Source of the DNA: Streptomyces sp. NBC_00461
Lineage (GTDB): Bacteria > Actinomycetota > Actinomycetes > Streptomycetales > Streptomycetaceae
Direction of reading: 5' to 3'
DNA: 64,000 nt
NCBI RefSeq assembly: GCF_036013935.1
Contig: NZ_CP107902.1
Location: 4,249,001-4,313,000, forward strand
The notes under the pieces are model-generated. The model was not told the origin of the DNA, made no database searches, and was given only the letters and a program-made list of their open reading frames with translations. The translations under genes were made by a program, and so were the position numbers. Every line of letters starts with the position of its first letter. The stretch's first letter is position 1. Below are positions 41,137 through 50,690 of this stretch, piece after piece.

Positions 41137-42756
41137 ATGGGACATCTGGAGGCCTCTCACCTCGAGTACTACCTGCCCGACGGGCGGATACTGCTCGGCG
41201 ACGTGTCGTTCCGGGTGGGCGAGGGAGCGGTGGCGGCCCTGGTCGGCGCGAACGGCGCCGGCAAGACGACCCTGCTGCGGCTGCTGTCCGGCGAGCTGAA
41301 GCCGCACGGCGGCACGGTCACGTCGAGCGGCGGTGTCGGGGTGATGCGGCAGTTCGTCGGTTCGGTGCGGGACGAGAGCACGGTCCGCGACCTGCTGGTG
41401 TCAGTGGCGTCGCCGGGCATCCGGCGAGCCGCGCAGGCCGTGGACGCGGCCGAGCACCTGATCCTGACGGTGGACGACGAGGCCTCTCAGATGAAGTACG
41501 CCCAGGCCCTGGCCGACTGGGCGGAGGTACGCGGCTACGAGGCGGAGACCCTGTGGGACATGTGCACCATGGCCGCGCTCGGCGTGCCGTACGAGAAGGC
41601 GCAGTGGCGTCAGATTCGCACGCTCTCGGGCGGTGAGCAGAAGCGGCTCGTCCTGGAGGCGCTGCTGCGCGGTCCCGATGAGGTGCTCCTGCTGGACGAG
41701 CCCGACAACTACCTGGACGTACCGGGCAAACGATGGCTGGAGAACCGGCTCGGTGAGACCGGCAAGACGGTGCTGTTCGTCTCGCACGACCGGGAGCTGC
41801 TGGCGCGGGCCGCCGAGCGGATCATCGCGGTGGAACCGAGCCCGGCCGGCTCCGACGTCTGGGTGCACGGCGGCGGTTTCGGCACCTTCCACGAGGCGCG
41901 GCAGGAGCGGTTCGCCCGGTTTCAGGAGCTGCGCCGCCGCTGGGACGAGAAGCACGCCCAACTCAAGAAGTTGGTGCGCGACCTGCAGCAGTACGCCGCG
42001 CGCAGCGACGACATGGCTTCTCGCTACCAGGCGGCGCGGACCCGGCTGCGCAAGTTCGAGGAGGCCGGTCCGCCGCCGGAGCCACCGCGCAAGCAGGAGA
42101 TCCGGATGCGTCTGCACGGCGGGCGCACCGGGGTGAGGGCCGTCACCTGTGCGCAGTTGGAGCTGACTGGGCTGATGAAGCCTTTCTCTCTGGAGATCTT
42201 CTACGGCGAGCGGGTGGCGGTGCTCGGCTCCAACGGGTCGGGCAAGTCGCACTTCCTGCGGCTGCTGGCCGGAGAGGGCGTGGCGCACACGGGCACGGCG
42301 ACACTGGGCGCACGGGTGGTACCGGGTCATTTCGCCCAGACACATGCGCATCCCGAACTGATGGGGCGCACCCTGGTGGACATCCTGTGGACCGAGCACG
42401 CCCGGGACCGCGGCGCGGCCATGTCGGCGCTCCGCCGCTACGAATTGGACCGGCAGGGTGACCAGGCTTTCGACCGGCTCTCCGGCGGGCAGCAGGCGCG
42501 CTTTCAGATCCTGCTGCTGGAACTGCAGGGAACCACCGCCCTGCTCCTGGACGAGCCGACCGATAACCTGGACTTGGAGTCGGCGGAGGCCCTGCAGGAG
42601 GGGCTGGAGGCGTACGAGGGGACGGTCTTGACGGTCACCCACGACCGCTGGTTTGCACGGTCCTTCGACCGCTTCCTGGTGTTCGGCAGCGACGGCCGGG
42701 TACGCGAGACGCCGGAGCCGGTGTGGGACGAGCGCCGCGTGGAACGGGCACGCTGA
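41137..42756 (+). CDS. ABC-F ATPase, probable ribosome-protection/self-resistance protein
   Basis: Product of 539 residues with two ABC domains and no membrane segments. Domain 1: Walker A GANGAGKTTLL, signature LSGGEQKR, Walker B LLLDEPDNYLD. A charged helical linker (RRRWDEKHAQLKKLVRDLQQ) is the P-site tRNA-interaction motif region. Domain 2: GSNGSGKSHFL, LSGGQQARFQ, LLLDEPTDNLD. ABC-F proteins dislodge ribosome-bound antibiotics. This fits a product that, like blasticidin, acts on the ribosome. AGGAAAG precedes the ATG; it is the last gene of block 2. Confidence 0.88.
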   Translation: MGHLEASHLEYYLPDGRILLGDVSFRVGEGAVAALVGANGAGKTTLLRLLSGELKPHGGTVTSSGGVGVMRQFVGSVRDESTVRDLLVSVASPGIRRAAQAVDAAEHLILTVDDEASQMKYAQALADWAEVRGYEAETLWDMCTMAALGVPYEKAQWRQIRTLSGGEQKRLVLEALLRGPDEVLLLDEPDNYLDVPGKRWLENRLGETGKTVLFVSHDRELLARAAERIIAVEPSPAGSDVWVHGGGFGTFHEARQERFARFQELRRRWDEKHAQLKKLVRDLQQYAARSDDMASRYQAARTRLRKFEEAGPPPEPPRKQEIRMRLHGGRTGVRAVTCAQLELTGLMKPFSLEIFYGERVAVLGSNGSGKSHFLRLLAGEGVAHTGTATLGARVVPGHFAQTHAHPELMGRTLVDILWTEHARDRGAAMSALRRYELDRQGDQAFDRLSGGQQARFQILLLELQGTTALLLDEPTDNLDLESAEALQEGLEAYEGTVLTVTHDRWFARSFDRFLVFGSDGRVRETPEPVWDERRVERAR

Positions 42757-42819
42757 CGGAGTGCTGCGTGTGCCGTTCAGAAGTGCGCCGCTGCAGCTCA
42801 TAGGGGGTCTGGCGGGAAC

Positions 42820-42860
42820 CCTAAAGCGGGTGTCGCAGGTTCGAATCCTGCCGGGGGCAC
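42820..42860. repeat. att core, copy 3
   Basis: Forty-one bases from CCTAAAG to GGGGGCAC are identical to the tRNA-Arg 3' part. The bases to its left do not form a tRNA 5' half. It separates the biosynthetic segment B from segment C, 63 bases after the ABC-F stop. Confidence 0.85.
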
Positions 42861-43010
42861 AACGCATTGATCCGCTGAACTGGGCTTTCACCCCCAAGGA
42901 GGCGCTCCATTCGGCCTCGGACTCCTCGTCCGGGGCCGTTTGCGTGAGCGGAAGGAGTGGCAGGCCCGAGCGACGAGCCGCTGTTCCACCGGGGTCGGCG
43001 CGTTCAGGAC

Positions 43011-45152
43011 TTACTCACTGTTGGCAGGGCTGATGCCGGGACGGCGGTTCCGGTGTGCGCGTCTGGACGGCGCCCTTTCGTCGGGTTGCTCGGCCGTGTC
43101 GTAGTTGCGCCAGCCGGTGAGGCGTCCTTCCGGGTTGTACCTGGCTGACAGTCCGGGAGGATCCATGTGATCTTCGTGTTCCCGGACCAGTTGCTGGGGC
43201 AGCATGACCACTGCTGTGATGCCGTGGGGCGACGAACTGCGGAGCTGGACGCGGATGTCGTGGCGGCCGGAAAGTCGGCCTACGACGAACATGCCCATGC
43301 GTCGCGCCACCGCGACGTCGACGACCGGAGGGTTCAGGAGCCTCTCGTTGGCCTCCACAAGGTCCTCGGCGGACATGCAGATGCCGTTGTCCTGGATCTC
43401 GACCTTCGCGCCGCCGCCGGACAGCAGCCGGCAGGTGACCCGCACCTCGGTGTCCGGAGAGGAGAACGTAGTCGCGTTCTCCAGCAGCTCCGCGATGAGA
43501 TGAACGATGTCGTTCACCGCCCGGCCGTCGACGTCCGCGGTGACCAGTCCGCGCAGCTGCACCCGCTGGTATTGCTCGATCTCGCCGATGGCGGCCCGGA
43601 GGACATCCACGAGCCGGACCGGGGCGCTCCAGCGGCGGCCCGCCTTTCCGCCCGCCAGGACGAGCAGGTTCTCCCCGTTGCGGCGCAGGCGGGTGGCCAG
43701 GTGGTCGAGTTTGAAGAGGCTGGCGAGCAGGTCGGGGTCCTGTTCGCCGTTCTCCAGGTGGTCGATCAGCTCCAGCTGCCGTTCCACGAGGCTCTGGCTG
43801 CGCTGCGACAGGTTGACGAACATCGTGTTGATGCGCCCGCGCAGGTGCGCTTGCTCGAACGCCAGCCGCACGGAATCGCGATGGACATCGTCGAACGCGC
43901 GGGCGACAGTTCCGATCTCGTCAGTCGAGTCGACGGCCGTGGATTCGACCTCGATGGGCTTGAGTTGGGTGCCGCCGGCCTCCCGCAGCAACCGGACCAC
44001 CTCGGGCAGGCGGCGTTGCGCGATATCGCGGGTAGAGGCACGCAGGGTGTGCAGCGGGCCGACGATCGACTGCACGAGGACGTGCGTCACGCCGATCACG
44101 AGCAGGAGGATCAACAGCTCGACGAGCGACGCTGTGAACAGTGAGTGCTCGGCCTGGCGCTGCTCGCGCGAGCTCTCGTCCTCGACCGATCCGACGAGCC
44201 GCTGCTCGACCCGTCGCATCAGGTCCAGCTTGCTCGTCATGGTGTCGAACCACACGTCGGCGTCGAGGTTGGGGCGACGGGTGCCCTGCAGGGCGAGTGC
44301 CTGCTTCTGGAACGTGTCGGCCCTGTCGACGTCCCTTCCGGTGAGGGTGCGCTCGTAGAACTGACGCTGGCCGGCCGGCGCACCGGACAGGAACTGGTCG
44401 ATCAATGCCTGTTGCCGACGGCCGGCCAGGGTCAGGCTCTGGGCCTCGTTCGAATCGAAGTGTCCATCGGCCAGTGCGCCGCCGAGCAGTGCGCGTTGCT
44501 GGGACGCTTTCTCCGTGGCCTGGGCGAAGGTCTCGAGTGTGCCGGCCCTCATGAAAAGGGCCTGGCCGGCGATGCCCGGCGCCAGAAGGTCAAGGGCGTC
44601 GGTGAGCTCGGTGAGCAAGACCGTGTATGCGTCGACCACGGTCGGCCAGCGCATCGTCGCCCCGGCCACCGTGTGGCGCAGCGACGCCACCTTCGGGCCG
44701 AGGGCGTCGAGCACCGCGAGCTGAGTGCCCAGGACCGAGTTCGTCCTTCGGTGGACACGAGCGGCTTCGCCACGGACCCGGGCCAGCGCCGCGTCTGTCT
44801 TCGAGCGCTGCGTGTCGATTCGGCTCGTGTTGCCCGTACGGCCTGCGGCGACGTGGACGGCGGTGAGATCGCGTTCGTCCTCGATCTCCTGCACCAGCGT
44901 CGCGCCCTTGTCGACGACGCGGACGAGCTGACGGGCCTTGTCGATGTCCCGTGCCTTGTGCACGGCGGATCCGACCCGCAGACCGCCCAGTACGAGCGCG
45001 GTGACGATCGGGATGACGACCACAGCCAGCAGCTGGGTGCGCACGCTCCAGTCACTCGGGGTGAACCGCCTCTGGTTGCTGCCAGGTTGTGCTTGCACTT
45101 GCCCTCGTACCCTCTCCCCGTCCTTGAACGTGCGCGATGCAGGGGCGTCCAC
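43011..45152 (-). CDS. Sensor histidine kinase with nitrate/nitrite-sensing (NIT) domain
   Basis: Product of 713 residues. TM1 (LLAVVVIPIVTALVLGGL, about 40-58), an extracellular helical NIT domain (about 70-330, with IEDERDLTAVHVAAGR and QQALIDQFLSG), TM2 (SLVELLILLLVIGVTHVLV), HAMP with DEIGTVARAFDDVH, a dimer region (LDHLATRLRRNGENLLVLAG) and an HATPase domain with N-box LLENATTFSSPD. The G1 box reads DNGICMS where DxGxG is expected, so Gly is replaced by Cys. It resembles CvnA of actinobacterial conservons, but no cvnB-D partners follow. The 332 bases upstream hold no gene, only a TCGTG simple repeat. Confidence 0.8.
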   Translation of the reverse strand: MDAPASRTFKDGERVRGQVQAQPGSNQRRFTPSDWSVRTQLLAVVVIPIVTALVLGGLRVGSAVHKARDIDKARQLVRVVDKGATLVQEIEDERDLTAVHVAAGRTGNTSRIDTQRSKTDAALARVRGEAARVHRRTNSVLGTQLAVLDALGPKVASLRHTVAGATMRWPTVVDAYTVLLTELTDALDLLAPGIAGQALFMRAGTLETFAQATEKASQQRALLGGALADGHFDSNEAQSLTLAGRRQQALIDQFLSGAPAGQRQFYERTLTGRDVDRADTFQKQALALQGTRRPNLDADVWFDTMTSKLDLMRRVEQRLVGSVEDESSREQRQAEHSLFTASLVELLILLLVIGVTHVLVQSIVGPLHTLRASTRDIAQRRLPEVVRLLREAGGTQLKPIEVESTAVDSTDEIGTVARAFDDVHRDSVRLAFEQAHLRGRINTMFVNLSQRSQSLVERQLELIDHLENGEQDPDLLASLFKLDHLATRLRRNGENLLVLAGGKAGRRWSAPVRLVDVLRAAIGEIEQYQRVQLRGLVTADVDGRAVNDIVHLIAELLENATTFSSPDTEVRVTCRLLSGGGAKVEIQDNGICMSAEDLVEANERLLNPPVVDVAVARRMGMFVVGRLSGRHDIRVQLRSSSPHGITAVVMLPQQLVREHEDHMDPPGLSARYNPEGRLTGWRNYDTAEQPDERAPSRRAHRNRRPGISPANSE

Positions 45153-45484
45153 GTGTCGCAGGCACGCCGCTCATCGCGCGAGTGCGCTTGTCGTGTCGTG
45201 TCGTGTCATGTCTTGATGAACGTGCCGTCGATGGATGAGGCCATTGCCTCGTCCGTCCGCCGGCAGGTTCCTGCGGACGCGAACCACGCGTCGGCCTCGG
45301 AGCTGTTCGAGACCTCGGCCACTTCCTCGGCGGGGGTCGCTGTGGCGATCCGCTCAGTACCGGGGCTCAGCCGTCCGTCGTGTTCGCCAGGCGGGGTGGG
45401 CCTGGCATCGGCGGCGAGGTCGGCCGTGTCTTTGCCGGTGGCGAGGCCGCCTTCGCCACCGGGCCAACCAAACGTGCAAGGGGC
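45153..45484. other. No gene; short TCGTG tandem repeat
   Basis: Between the sensor kinase start and the DhaL stop. A 5-base unit TCGTG is repeated about 3.4 times at 45191-45207. Nothing else was recognised. Confidence 0.4.
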
Positions 45485-46138
45485 TTACTTAAGACCGTCC
45501 GCACGCCGCTCGCCTGCCGAGCAGACCGTCGCGAGTGCGGACAGAATGAGCACGGTCGACGCCGCGCCGGGGTCCTGGTGGCCGATGGTGCGGGCTCCGA
45601 GATAGCTCGCGCGGCCCTTCCGGGCCTGCATGTCGGCGGTCTGCTTCAGCCCCCGCATGGCGGCGTCGGACGCCGCGCGGGTGGCGCCGGTCAGCTCGCC
45701 GCCGGTGTCGATGACGGCCTGATAGGCGGTCACGGCGGGGCTGAGGGCGTCGATCATGGTCTTGTCTCCCTCCAGCGCCGCGCCGATCCGCTGGATGCCC
45801 GTGAGGGCGGCCGCAAGCGCGGCACCGAGTTGTGCGGCGGAGACGTCGGGATGCCGGCCCAGGGTCTGCGCGGCCTGCCGGAACCCGGTGCCGTACAGCG
45901 GTCCTGATGCGCCGCCGGTCTTGCTTATCAATGCCCGGCCTACGGTGGCGAGCACTGCGCCGGGGGTGGAAGGGGTGGTTTCGTCCAGCATCGCCACCGC
46001 CGCCTGGAGGCCACGGCGCATGTTGATGCCGTGGTCGGCGTCGCCGACAGCGGAGTCGAGGCGGGTCAGGTGATCGGCATTCTCGGTCACCGATCGGGCG
46101 GCCTCATGGATCCAGGCCCGGAACATGCTTGCGTCCAT
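45485..46138 (-). CDS. dhaL: Dihydroxyacetone kinase subunit DhaL, copy 1
   Basis: Product of 217 residues, the ADP-binding subunit of PTS-dependent dihydroxyacetone kinase. The Mg-ADP site shows as LDSAVGDADHGINM (D-x4-D-x-D) plus GGASGPLYGTGF and ARKGRASYLGARTIGHQDPG. DhaL phosphorylates dihydroxyacetone held by DhaK and is recharged by DhaM. It is the last gene of a minus-strand operon that holds two DhaK-DhaL pairs. Confidence 0.92.
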   Translation of the reverse strand: MDASMFRAWIHEAARSVTENADHLTRLDSAVGDADHGINMRRGLQAAVAMLDETTPSTPGAVLATVGRALISKTGGASGPLYGTGFRQAAQTLGRHPDVSAAQLGAALAAALTGIQRIGAALEGDKTMIDALSPAVTAYQAVIDTGGELTGATRAASDAAMRGLKQTADMQARKGRASYLGARTIGHQDPGAASTVLILSALATVCSAGERRADGLK

Positions 46139-46196
46139 CGTCGTCCCTGCTCCCTCGTACGTTCTCGTACGGTCCGGCGTCGATGGGCTTGGCCGC

Positions 46197-47189
46197 TCAG
46201 CGTCCCCAGCGCAGCGCGGGGGTCACGACCGGGGCGTCCCACAGATGGGTGAGCTGTGGTGTGAGCCGGCACACGGTGATCGTGCAGCCGGCCATCTCCA
46301 GGCTGGTGACGTAGTTGCCGACCAGGTTGCGGGTGATCCACACGCGACGGCCGGCGAGCCACTCGGCGACCGCGGCATACACCACGTACAGCTCGATCAG
46401 CGGGGTGCCGCCCAGGCCGTTGACCATCACGAGCACGTCGCCCGAGAGCGGCATGTCGGTGTGGATGGCGTCCAGTGCGACACCGACCAGTTCCCTGGCG
46501 GAGGTGAGCCTGCCGCGGGCGCGGCCGGGCTCGCCGTGGATGCCGACGCCCAGCTCGACCTCGTCCTCGCCCAGCTCGAAGCCGGGTGTGCCGGATGCGG
46601 GCACGGTGCACGGCGTGAGCGCGACTCCGAAGGATCGGGAGCGGTCGTTGACCTCCTGGCCCAGAGCCGCGGTCGTGCCCAGGTCCGCGCCGAGTTCGGC
46701 GGCCGCACCGACGATCTTCTCCACGAACACGGTCGCCCCGGTGCCGCGTCGGCCCGCCGTCCACGTGCTGTTCTCCACGGCGACGTCGTCGTTGACCACG
46801 ACGCCCTCCACCCGCACGCCGTCGTCGGCGGCCAAGTCGGCTGCCATCTGGAAGTTCAGTACGTCGCCGGTGTAGTTCTTCACGATGTGCAGGACCCCCG
46901 CCCCGCTGTCCACGGCGCGCGTGGCGGCGAGGATCTGGTCCGGCACGGGAGAGGTGAACACCTCACCGGGGCAGGCCGCGTCGAGCATCCCGTATCCGAC
47001 GAAGCCGCCGTGCAGGGGTTCGTGCCCGGATCCGCCGCCTGAGACCAGGCCGACCTTCCCGGGGGTCGGCCCGCCCGCGCGGGCGATGTAGCGGTCGGAG
47101 GTGTTGACCGTCAGCGACGGGTGCGCGGCGGCCACACCGACGAGAGCGTCGTCGAGCACGTGATCGGGCGAGTTGATGAGCTTCTTCAT
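46197..47189 (-). CDS. dhaK: Dihydroxyacetone kinase subunit DhaK, copy 1
   Basis: Product of 330 residues, the substrate-binding subunit. The His that binds dihydroxyacetone as a hemiaminal is in VGIHGEPGR (H about 214). Other family blocks are [43 protein letters not shown] and [13 protein letters not shown]. It lies 18 bases after the enzyme I gene and 58 before DhaL copy 1. Confidence 0.92.
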   Translation of the reverse strand: MKKLINSPDHVLDDALVGVAAAHPSLTVNTSDRYIARAGGPTPGKVGLVSGGGSGHEPLHGGFVGYGMLDAACPGEVFTSPVPDQILAATRAVDSGAGVLHIVKNYTGDVLNFQMAADLAADDGVRVEGVVVNDDVAVENSTWTAGRRGTGATVFVEKIVGAAAELGADLGTTAALGQEVNDRSRSFGVALTPCTVPASGTPGFELGEDEVELGVGIHGEPGRARGRLTSARELVGVALDAIHTDMPLSGDVLVMVNGLGGTPLIELYVVYAAVAEWLAGRRVWITRNLVGNYVTSLEMAGCTITVCRLTPQLTHLWDAPVVTPALRWGR

Positions 47190-47207
47190 GCTTCCGGCCT
47201 CTTCTTC

Positions 47208-48896
47208 TCACGGCAGCGAGAGCCGGCCGCACTGCTCGACGAGTCGCCAGACCTCTTCGGGGGTTTCGCGGGTGAGGGCGACGGCGGCCAGGGAGGCACA
47301 GGTGTCGTGGCGGAGCCGGCGGATGCGGGCCCGGACCTCGTCGAGTGCGGCGGGGCCGACCGAGAGGCTGTCGCAGCCGAGGCCGATGAGGAGGGGTGTC
47401 ACGAGGGGGTGTGCGGCGGCGTCGCCGCAGACGGAGACCTGACGATCGTGTCGGTGGGCGGCGGTGACGACCCGTGAGATGGCGTCGAGTACGGCGGGGT
47501 GTGCCGTCATGGCGGGGGTGGCGGTGGGGTCGCGCCGGTCCAGGCCCAGGATCTGGCAGGTGAGGTCGTTGCTGCCGATGGAGAAGAAGGAGGCTTCGCG
47601 GGCGAGGTCGTCGGCCGCGGCGACCGCTTCGGGGAGTTCCACCATGATGCCCAGGGGTGGTATCGGAACGCCGGCCTCGGTGGCCGCGGCCTCGAGGAGG
47701 CGTCGGCAGGCGCGCAGTTCGTCGACGCTCGCGACCATGGGGATCATGATGCGCAGGTCGGTGTCGGCTCCGGCGCAGAGCAGGCTGCGGAACTGGTCGG
47801 CGAAGACGTCCGGTTGGGCCAGCATGAGGGGGAGGCCGCGCCCGAGCCGCCCGCCCTCGCGGCCTTCGGCGAGGAACGGCGGCAGTTTGTCGTCGGCGAA
47901 GTCGAGCGTGCGAGCCGTGACGACCTGCCCGGCGAGAACGCGCAGGACGGGGACGAGGGTGGCCGCGTGCTGCTCGCGGGTGGGCCAGGCGGGGTGGTTG
48001 AGGAAGGGCAGCTCAGTGCGGAGCAGGCCGATGCCTTCGGCGCCCGTGGTCAGGGCCGCGCGGGTGTCGGCCGGGGTGGCCACGTTGGCCCGCAGAATGA
48101 TGCGGTGCCGGTCGAGAGTCTCCGCGGGCAGGTGACGTTCTTCGGCGAGGGCGAGCCTGCGCGCTCGGGCGGTCTCCATGGCTCGCAGGGCCCTGGTGCG
48201 TTCCTCGTCGTCGGGGTGGGCGACTGCGCTGGCCCGACCGGCGTCGAGCAGGATCTCCTGCCCGTCCGGCAGTTCGAGCAGCAGGGGGTTGACGGCGAGG
48301 AGGAAGGGGATGCCCAGCGAACGGGCGACGATCGCGGCGTGGGAGTTCGGGCCGCCGGTCACGGAGATGGCGGCGGTCACCGTCAGGCCGGGTTCCAGCA
48401 GGTCGGCGGCGCCGATCTCGTGGGCGACCAGGACGAGCGGCTGGTCGGGGGCGGGGCCCGTCTCGCCGTGCAGGTGGGCCAGCACACGGCGGCCGACCTG
48501 CCGGACGTCCGCCGCCCGTTCGGCGAGGGTGGGATCGTCCAGTGCGGCAATGGTTCCGGCGTAGGCGTCGATGGCCTGGCGGACGGCGATGGGTACCGGC
48601 CGGCCGTCGTCCGCCCTCTTGACGGCCTGGTCGCGCAGATCCTGGTCCTGGGCGATGTAGCTGTTGACCTCCATGATGTCGGCCTGTTCGTCCTTGCCCT
48701 GTTCGCGCAGCAAGGTGGACAGGTCGAGCAGTCGGGTGGCTACGGCGTCGAAGGCGTCGGTGATCTGCTGCGTGGGGTCGCCGCCGATGCGGTGCGGCAG
48801 CGCTGTCCTGGTGAGTGGCCGGTCGGTGCGGTGGACGACGCCGAGGGCTGTGCCGGGTGCGGCGGCGTGCCCGGTGTAGGTGCGGCGGTCGGTCAT
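47208..48896 (-). CDS. PTS enzyme I (PEP-protein phosphotransferase)
   Basis: Product of 562 residues, the usual length. Phospho-His in VTGGPNSHAAIVARSLGIPF (H about 184), the PEP-binding barrel with LLRTELPFL, IMVELPEAVA, SIGSNDLTCQ and VCGDAAAHP. It passes phosphate from PEP to HPr. Its ATG overlaps the stop of DhaL copy 2 by 4 bases, so it appears dedicated to the dihydroxyacetone system together with the HPr encoded at 52967. Confidence 0.92.
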   Translation of the reverse strand: MTDRRTYTGHAAAPGTALGVVHRTDRPLTRTALPHRIGGDPTQQITDAFDAVATRLLDLSTLLREQGKDEQADIMEVNSYIAQDQDLRDQAVKRADDGRPVPIAVRQAIDAYAGTIAALDDPTLAERAADVRQVGRRVLAHLHGETGPAPDQPLVLVAHEIGAADLLEPGLTVTAAISVTGGPNSHAAIVARSLGIPFLLAVNPLLLELPDGQEILLDAGRASAVAHPDDEERTRALRAMETARARRLALAEERHLPAETLDRHRIILRANVATPADTRAALTTGAEGIGLLRTELPFLNHPAWPTREQHAATLVPVLRVLAGQVVTARTLDFADDKLPPFLAEGREGGRLGRGLPLMLAQPDVFADQFRSLLCAGADTDLRIMIPMVASVDELRACRRLLEAAATEAGVPIPPLGIMVELPEAVAAADDLAREASFFSIGSNDLTCQILGLDRRDPTATPAMTAHPAVLDAISRVVTAAHRHDRQVSVCGDAAAHPLVTPLLIGLGCDSLSVGPAALDEVRARIRRLRHDTCASLAAVALTRETPEEVWRLVEQCGRLSLP

Positions 48897-49555
48897 CGGG
48901 CCCCCGGCGTCTCGGCGTGGTCCCCCACCGTCTCGGCGAGGGCGCGGAAGACGAGGGCGGTGGAGGTGGCGCCGGGGTCCTGATGGCCGACGCTGCGGGC
49001 GCCTAGGTAGGAGGCACGGCCCTTGCGGGCCTGCATCGGGGTGGTGGCTCGCATGCCCTCCTCGGCGGCGTCGGCGGCGGCCAGGGCCGCGGCGGCCAAG
49101 CCGGCTCCGGCGTCGGCCTGTTGCTGGAACGCGGCCAGTGCCGGGGCATAGGCGTCGATCATGGTCTTGTCGCCGGGTGCGGCCGCACCGAGCTTCTGGA
49201 CGCTCGCGAGGCCGGCGGCCAGGGCGGCGGCGAACTGCGGTGAGTCAGCCGTCGGGATGTCCAGGGCCTTGCCGATGGCGCGGAAGGCACCGCCATAGAG
49301 CGGTCCGGAGGCGCCGCCGACGGTGGAGATGAGGGTGGTGCCGGTCTTGACCAGTACGGCCCCTACGGTGTCCGGCTCGTAGTCGGCCACGGCCGTGGCG
49401 GCGGCGGAGAAGCCACGGTGCATGTTGGTGCCGTGGTCGGCGTCGCCGATGGCCGAGTCGAGCTGGGTGAGGTGGTCCTTGTTCTTGTCCACGGCGGCTG
49501 CGATGGCCTGCACCCACGTGCGGGCGAGGTCGGTGTCCACGGAGACTCCGTTCAT
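48893..49555 (-). CDS. dhaL: Dihydroxyacetone kinase subunit DhaL, copy 2
   Basis: Product of 220 residues, with the same Mg-ADP motif LDSAIGDADHGTNM and ARKGRASYLGARSVGHQDPG as copy 1. The 136 bases between it and DhaK copy 2 are non-coding. Two DhaL/DhaK pairs in one operon may have different substrates or be an old tandem duplication. Confidence 0.92.
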   Translation of the reverse strand: MNGVSVDTDLARTWVQAIAAAVDKNKDHLTQLDSAIGDADHGTNMHRGFSAAATAVADYEPDTVGAVLVKTGTTLISTVGGASGPLYGGAFRAIGKALDIPTADSPQFAAALAAGLASVQKLGAAAPGDKTMIDAYAPALAAFQQQADAGAGLAAAALAAADAAEEGMRATTPMQARKGRASYLGARSVGHQDPGATSTALVFRALAETVGDHAETPGAR

Positions 49556-49691
49556 GGTCGGTACGGGGCTGTTCGGAGGTTGGTTGAGCCGAGGGCCGAG
49601 GGAAGACGCGAGGGGTGCGGTCCGGGCGGGCGGGCGGCGGGAAGGACCCGGCCCGGCCCTCGCGTCGCGCGTGGCCCGGCCCCCGGCTCGG

Positions 49692-50690
49692 TCAGATGCC
49701 CCAGCGCAGGGCCGGGGTGTTCACGGGAGCGTCCCACAGGGACAGCATGTCGGCATCGGCCTTGCACACGGTGACGGAAACACCGGCCATGTCGAGGCTG
49801 GTCACGTAGTTGCCGACGAGGTTGCGGGCGATGACCACACCCTTGTCCGCGAGTGCGACGGCTACCTCGTTGAAGACCACGTACAGCTCGATGAGCGGGG
49901 TGCCGCCCAGGCCGTTGACCATGACGATGGTCTCGTCACCGGCCCTCAGTGGCTGGTCGGCGAGGATCGCGTCCAGCGCGGTCGCCACGATGTCCTTGGC
50001 GGGTCGGAGCTTCTCGCGGCGGCGGCCGGGCTCGCCATGGATGCCGACGCCGACCTCCATCTCGTCCTCGGGCAGGTCGAAACCGGGCTTGCCGGAGGCG
50101 GGGGTGGTGCAGGCGGTCAGCGCCACCGCGAAGGACCGGGACGCGGCGTTGACCCGCTTGCCCATCTCGGCGACCTCGGTGAGGCTGCCGCCCTGCTCGG
50201 CGAGGGCTCCGGCGATCTTCTCGACGAAGACGGTGGCTCCGGTGCCGCGGCGCCCTGCGGTGTAGGTGGAGTCCTGGACGGCGACGTCGTCGTCGACCAG
50301 GACGGTCTCCACCGTGATGCCCTCGTCGACGGCCAGTTCGGCGGCCATCTGGAAGTTGAGGACGTCGCCGGTGTAGTTCTTCACGATGAACAGCACGCCC
50401 GCGCCACCATCGACGGCCTGGGCCGCGGCCAGCATCTGACCCGGCACGGGCGAGGTGAAGACCTCGCCGGGGCAGGCCGCGTCGAGCATGCCCCCGCCCA
50501 CGAAGCCGCCGTGCAGGGGCTCGTGCCCGGAACCGCCGCCGGAGACGAGGGCGACCTTGCCCGGCTTGGTACCCGAGGCGCGGGCGATCACCTTGTTCTC
50601 GGCGTCGACCTTCAGGCCGGGGTGGGCGGCGGCGATCCCGGACAGTGCCTGGGCCAGCACCGCTTCGGGGGCGTTGATCAGCTTCTTCAT
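49692..50690 (-). CDS. dhaK: Dihydroxyacetone kinase subunit DhaK, copy 2
   Basis: Product of 332 residues; substrate-binding His in [10 protein letters not shown] (about 214), [29 protein letters not shown] and [14 protein letters not shown]. It overlaps the glycerol-channel gene stop/start by 4 bases (ATGA), so channel and kinase are translationally coupled. Confidence 0.92.
   Translation of the reverse strand: MKKLINAPEAVLAQALSGIAAAHPGLKVDAENKVIARASGTKPGKVALVSGGGSGHEPLHGGFVGGGMLDAACPGEVFTSPVPGQMLAAAQAVDGGAGVLFIVKNYTGDVLNFQMAAELAVDEGITVETVLVDDDVAVQDSTYTAGRRGTGATVFVEKIAGALAEQGGSLTEVAEMGKRVNAASRSFAVALTACTTPASGKPGFDLPEDEMEVGVGIHGEPGRRREKLRPAKDIVATALDAILADQPLRAGDETIVMVNGLGGTPLIELYVVFNEVAVALADKGVVIARNLVGNYVTSLDMAGVSVTVCKADADMLSLWDAPVNTPALRWGI

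Noticed and set aside
42788..42860. A second tRNA gene at att copy 3
   Set aside because: The 5' half cannot form an acceptor stem without a mismatch and has no D-arm; only the 3' 41 bases match the tRNA.
43011..45152. A conservon (cvnABCD) operon
   Set aside because: No roadblock, DUF742 or GTPase genes follow the kinase on its strand; the downstream side is the att core.
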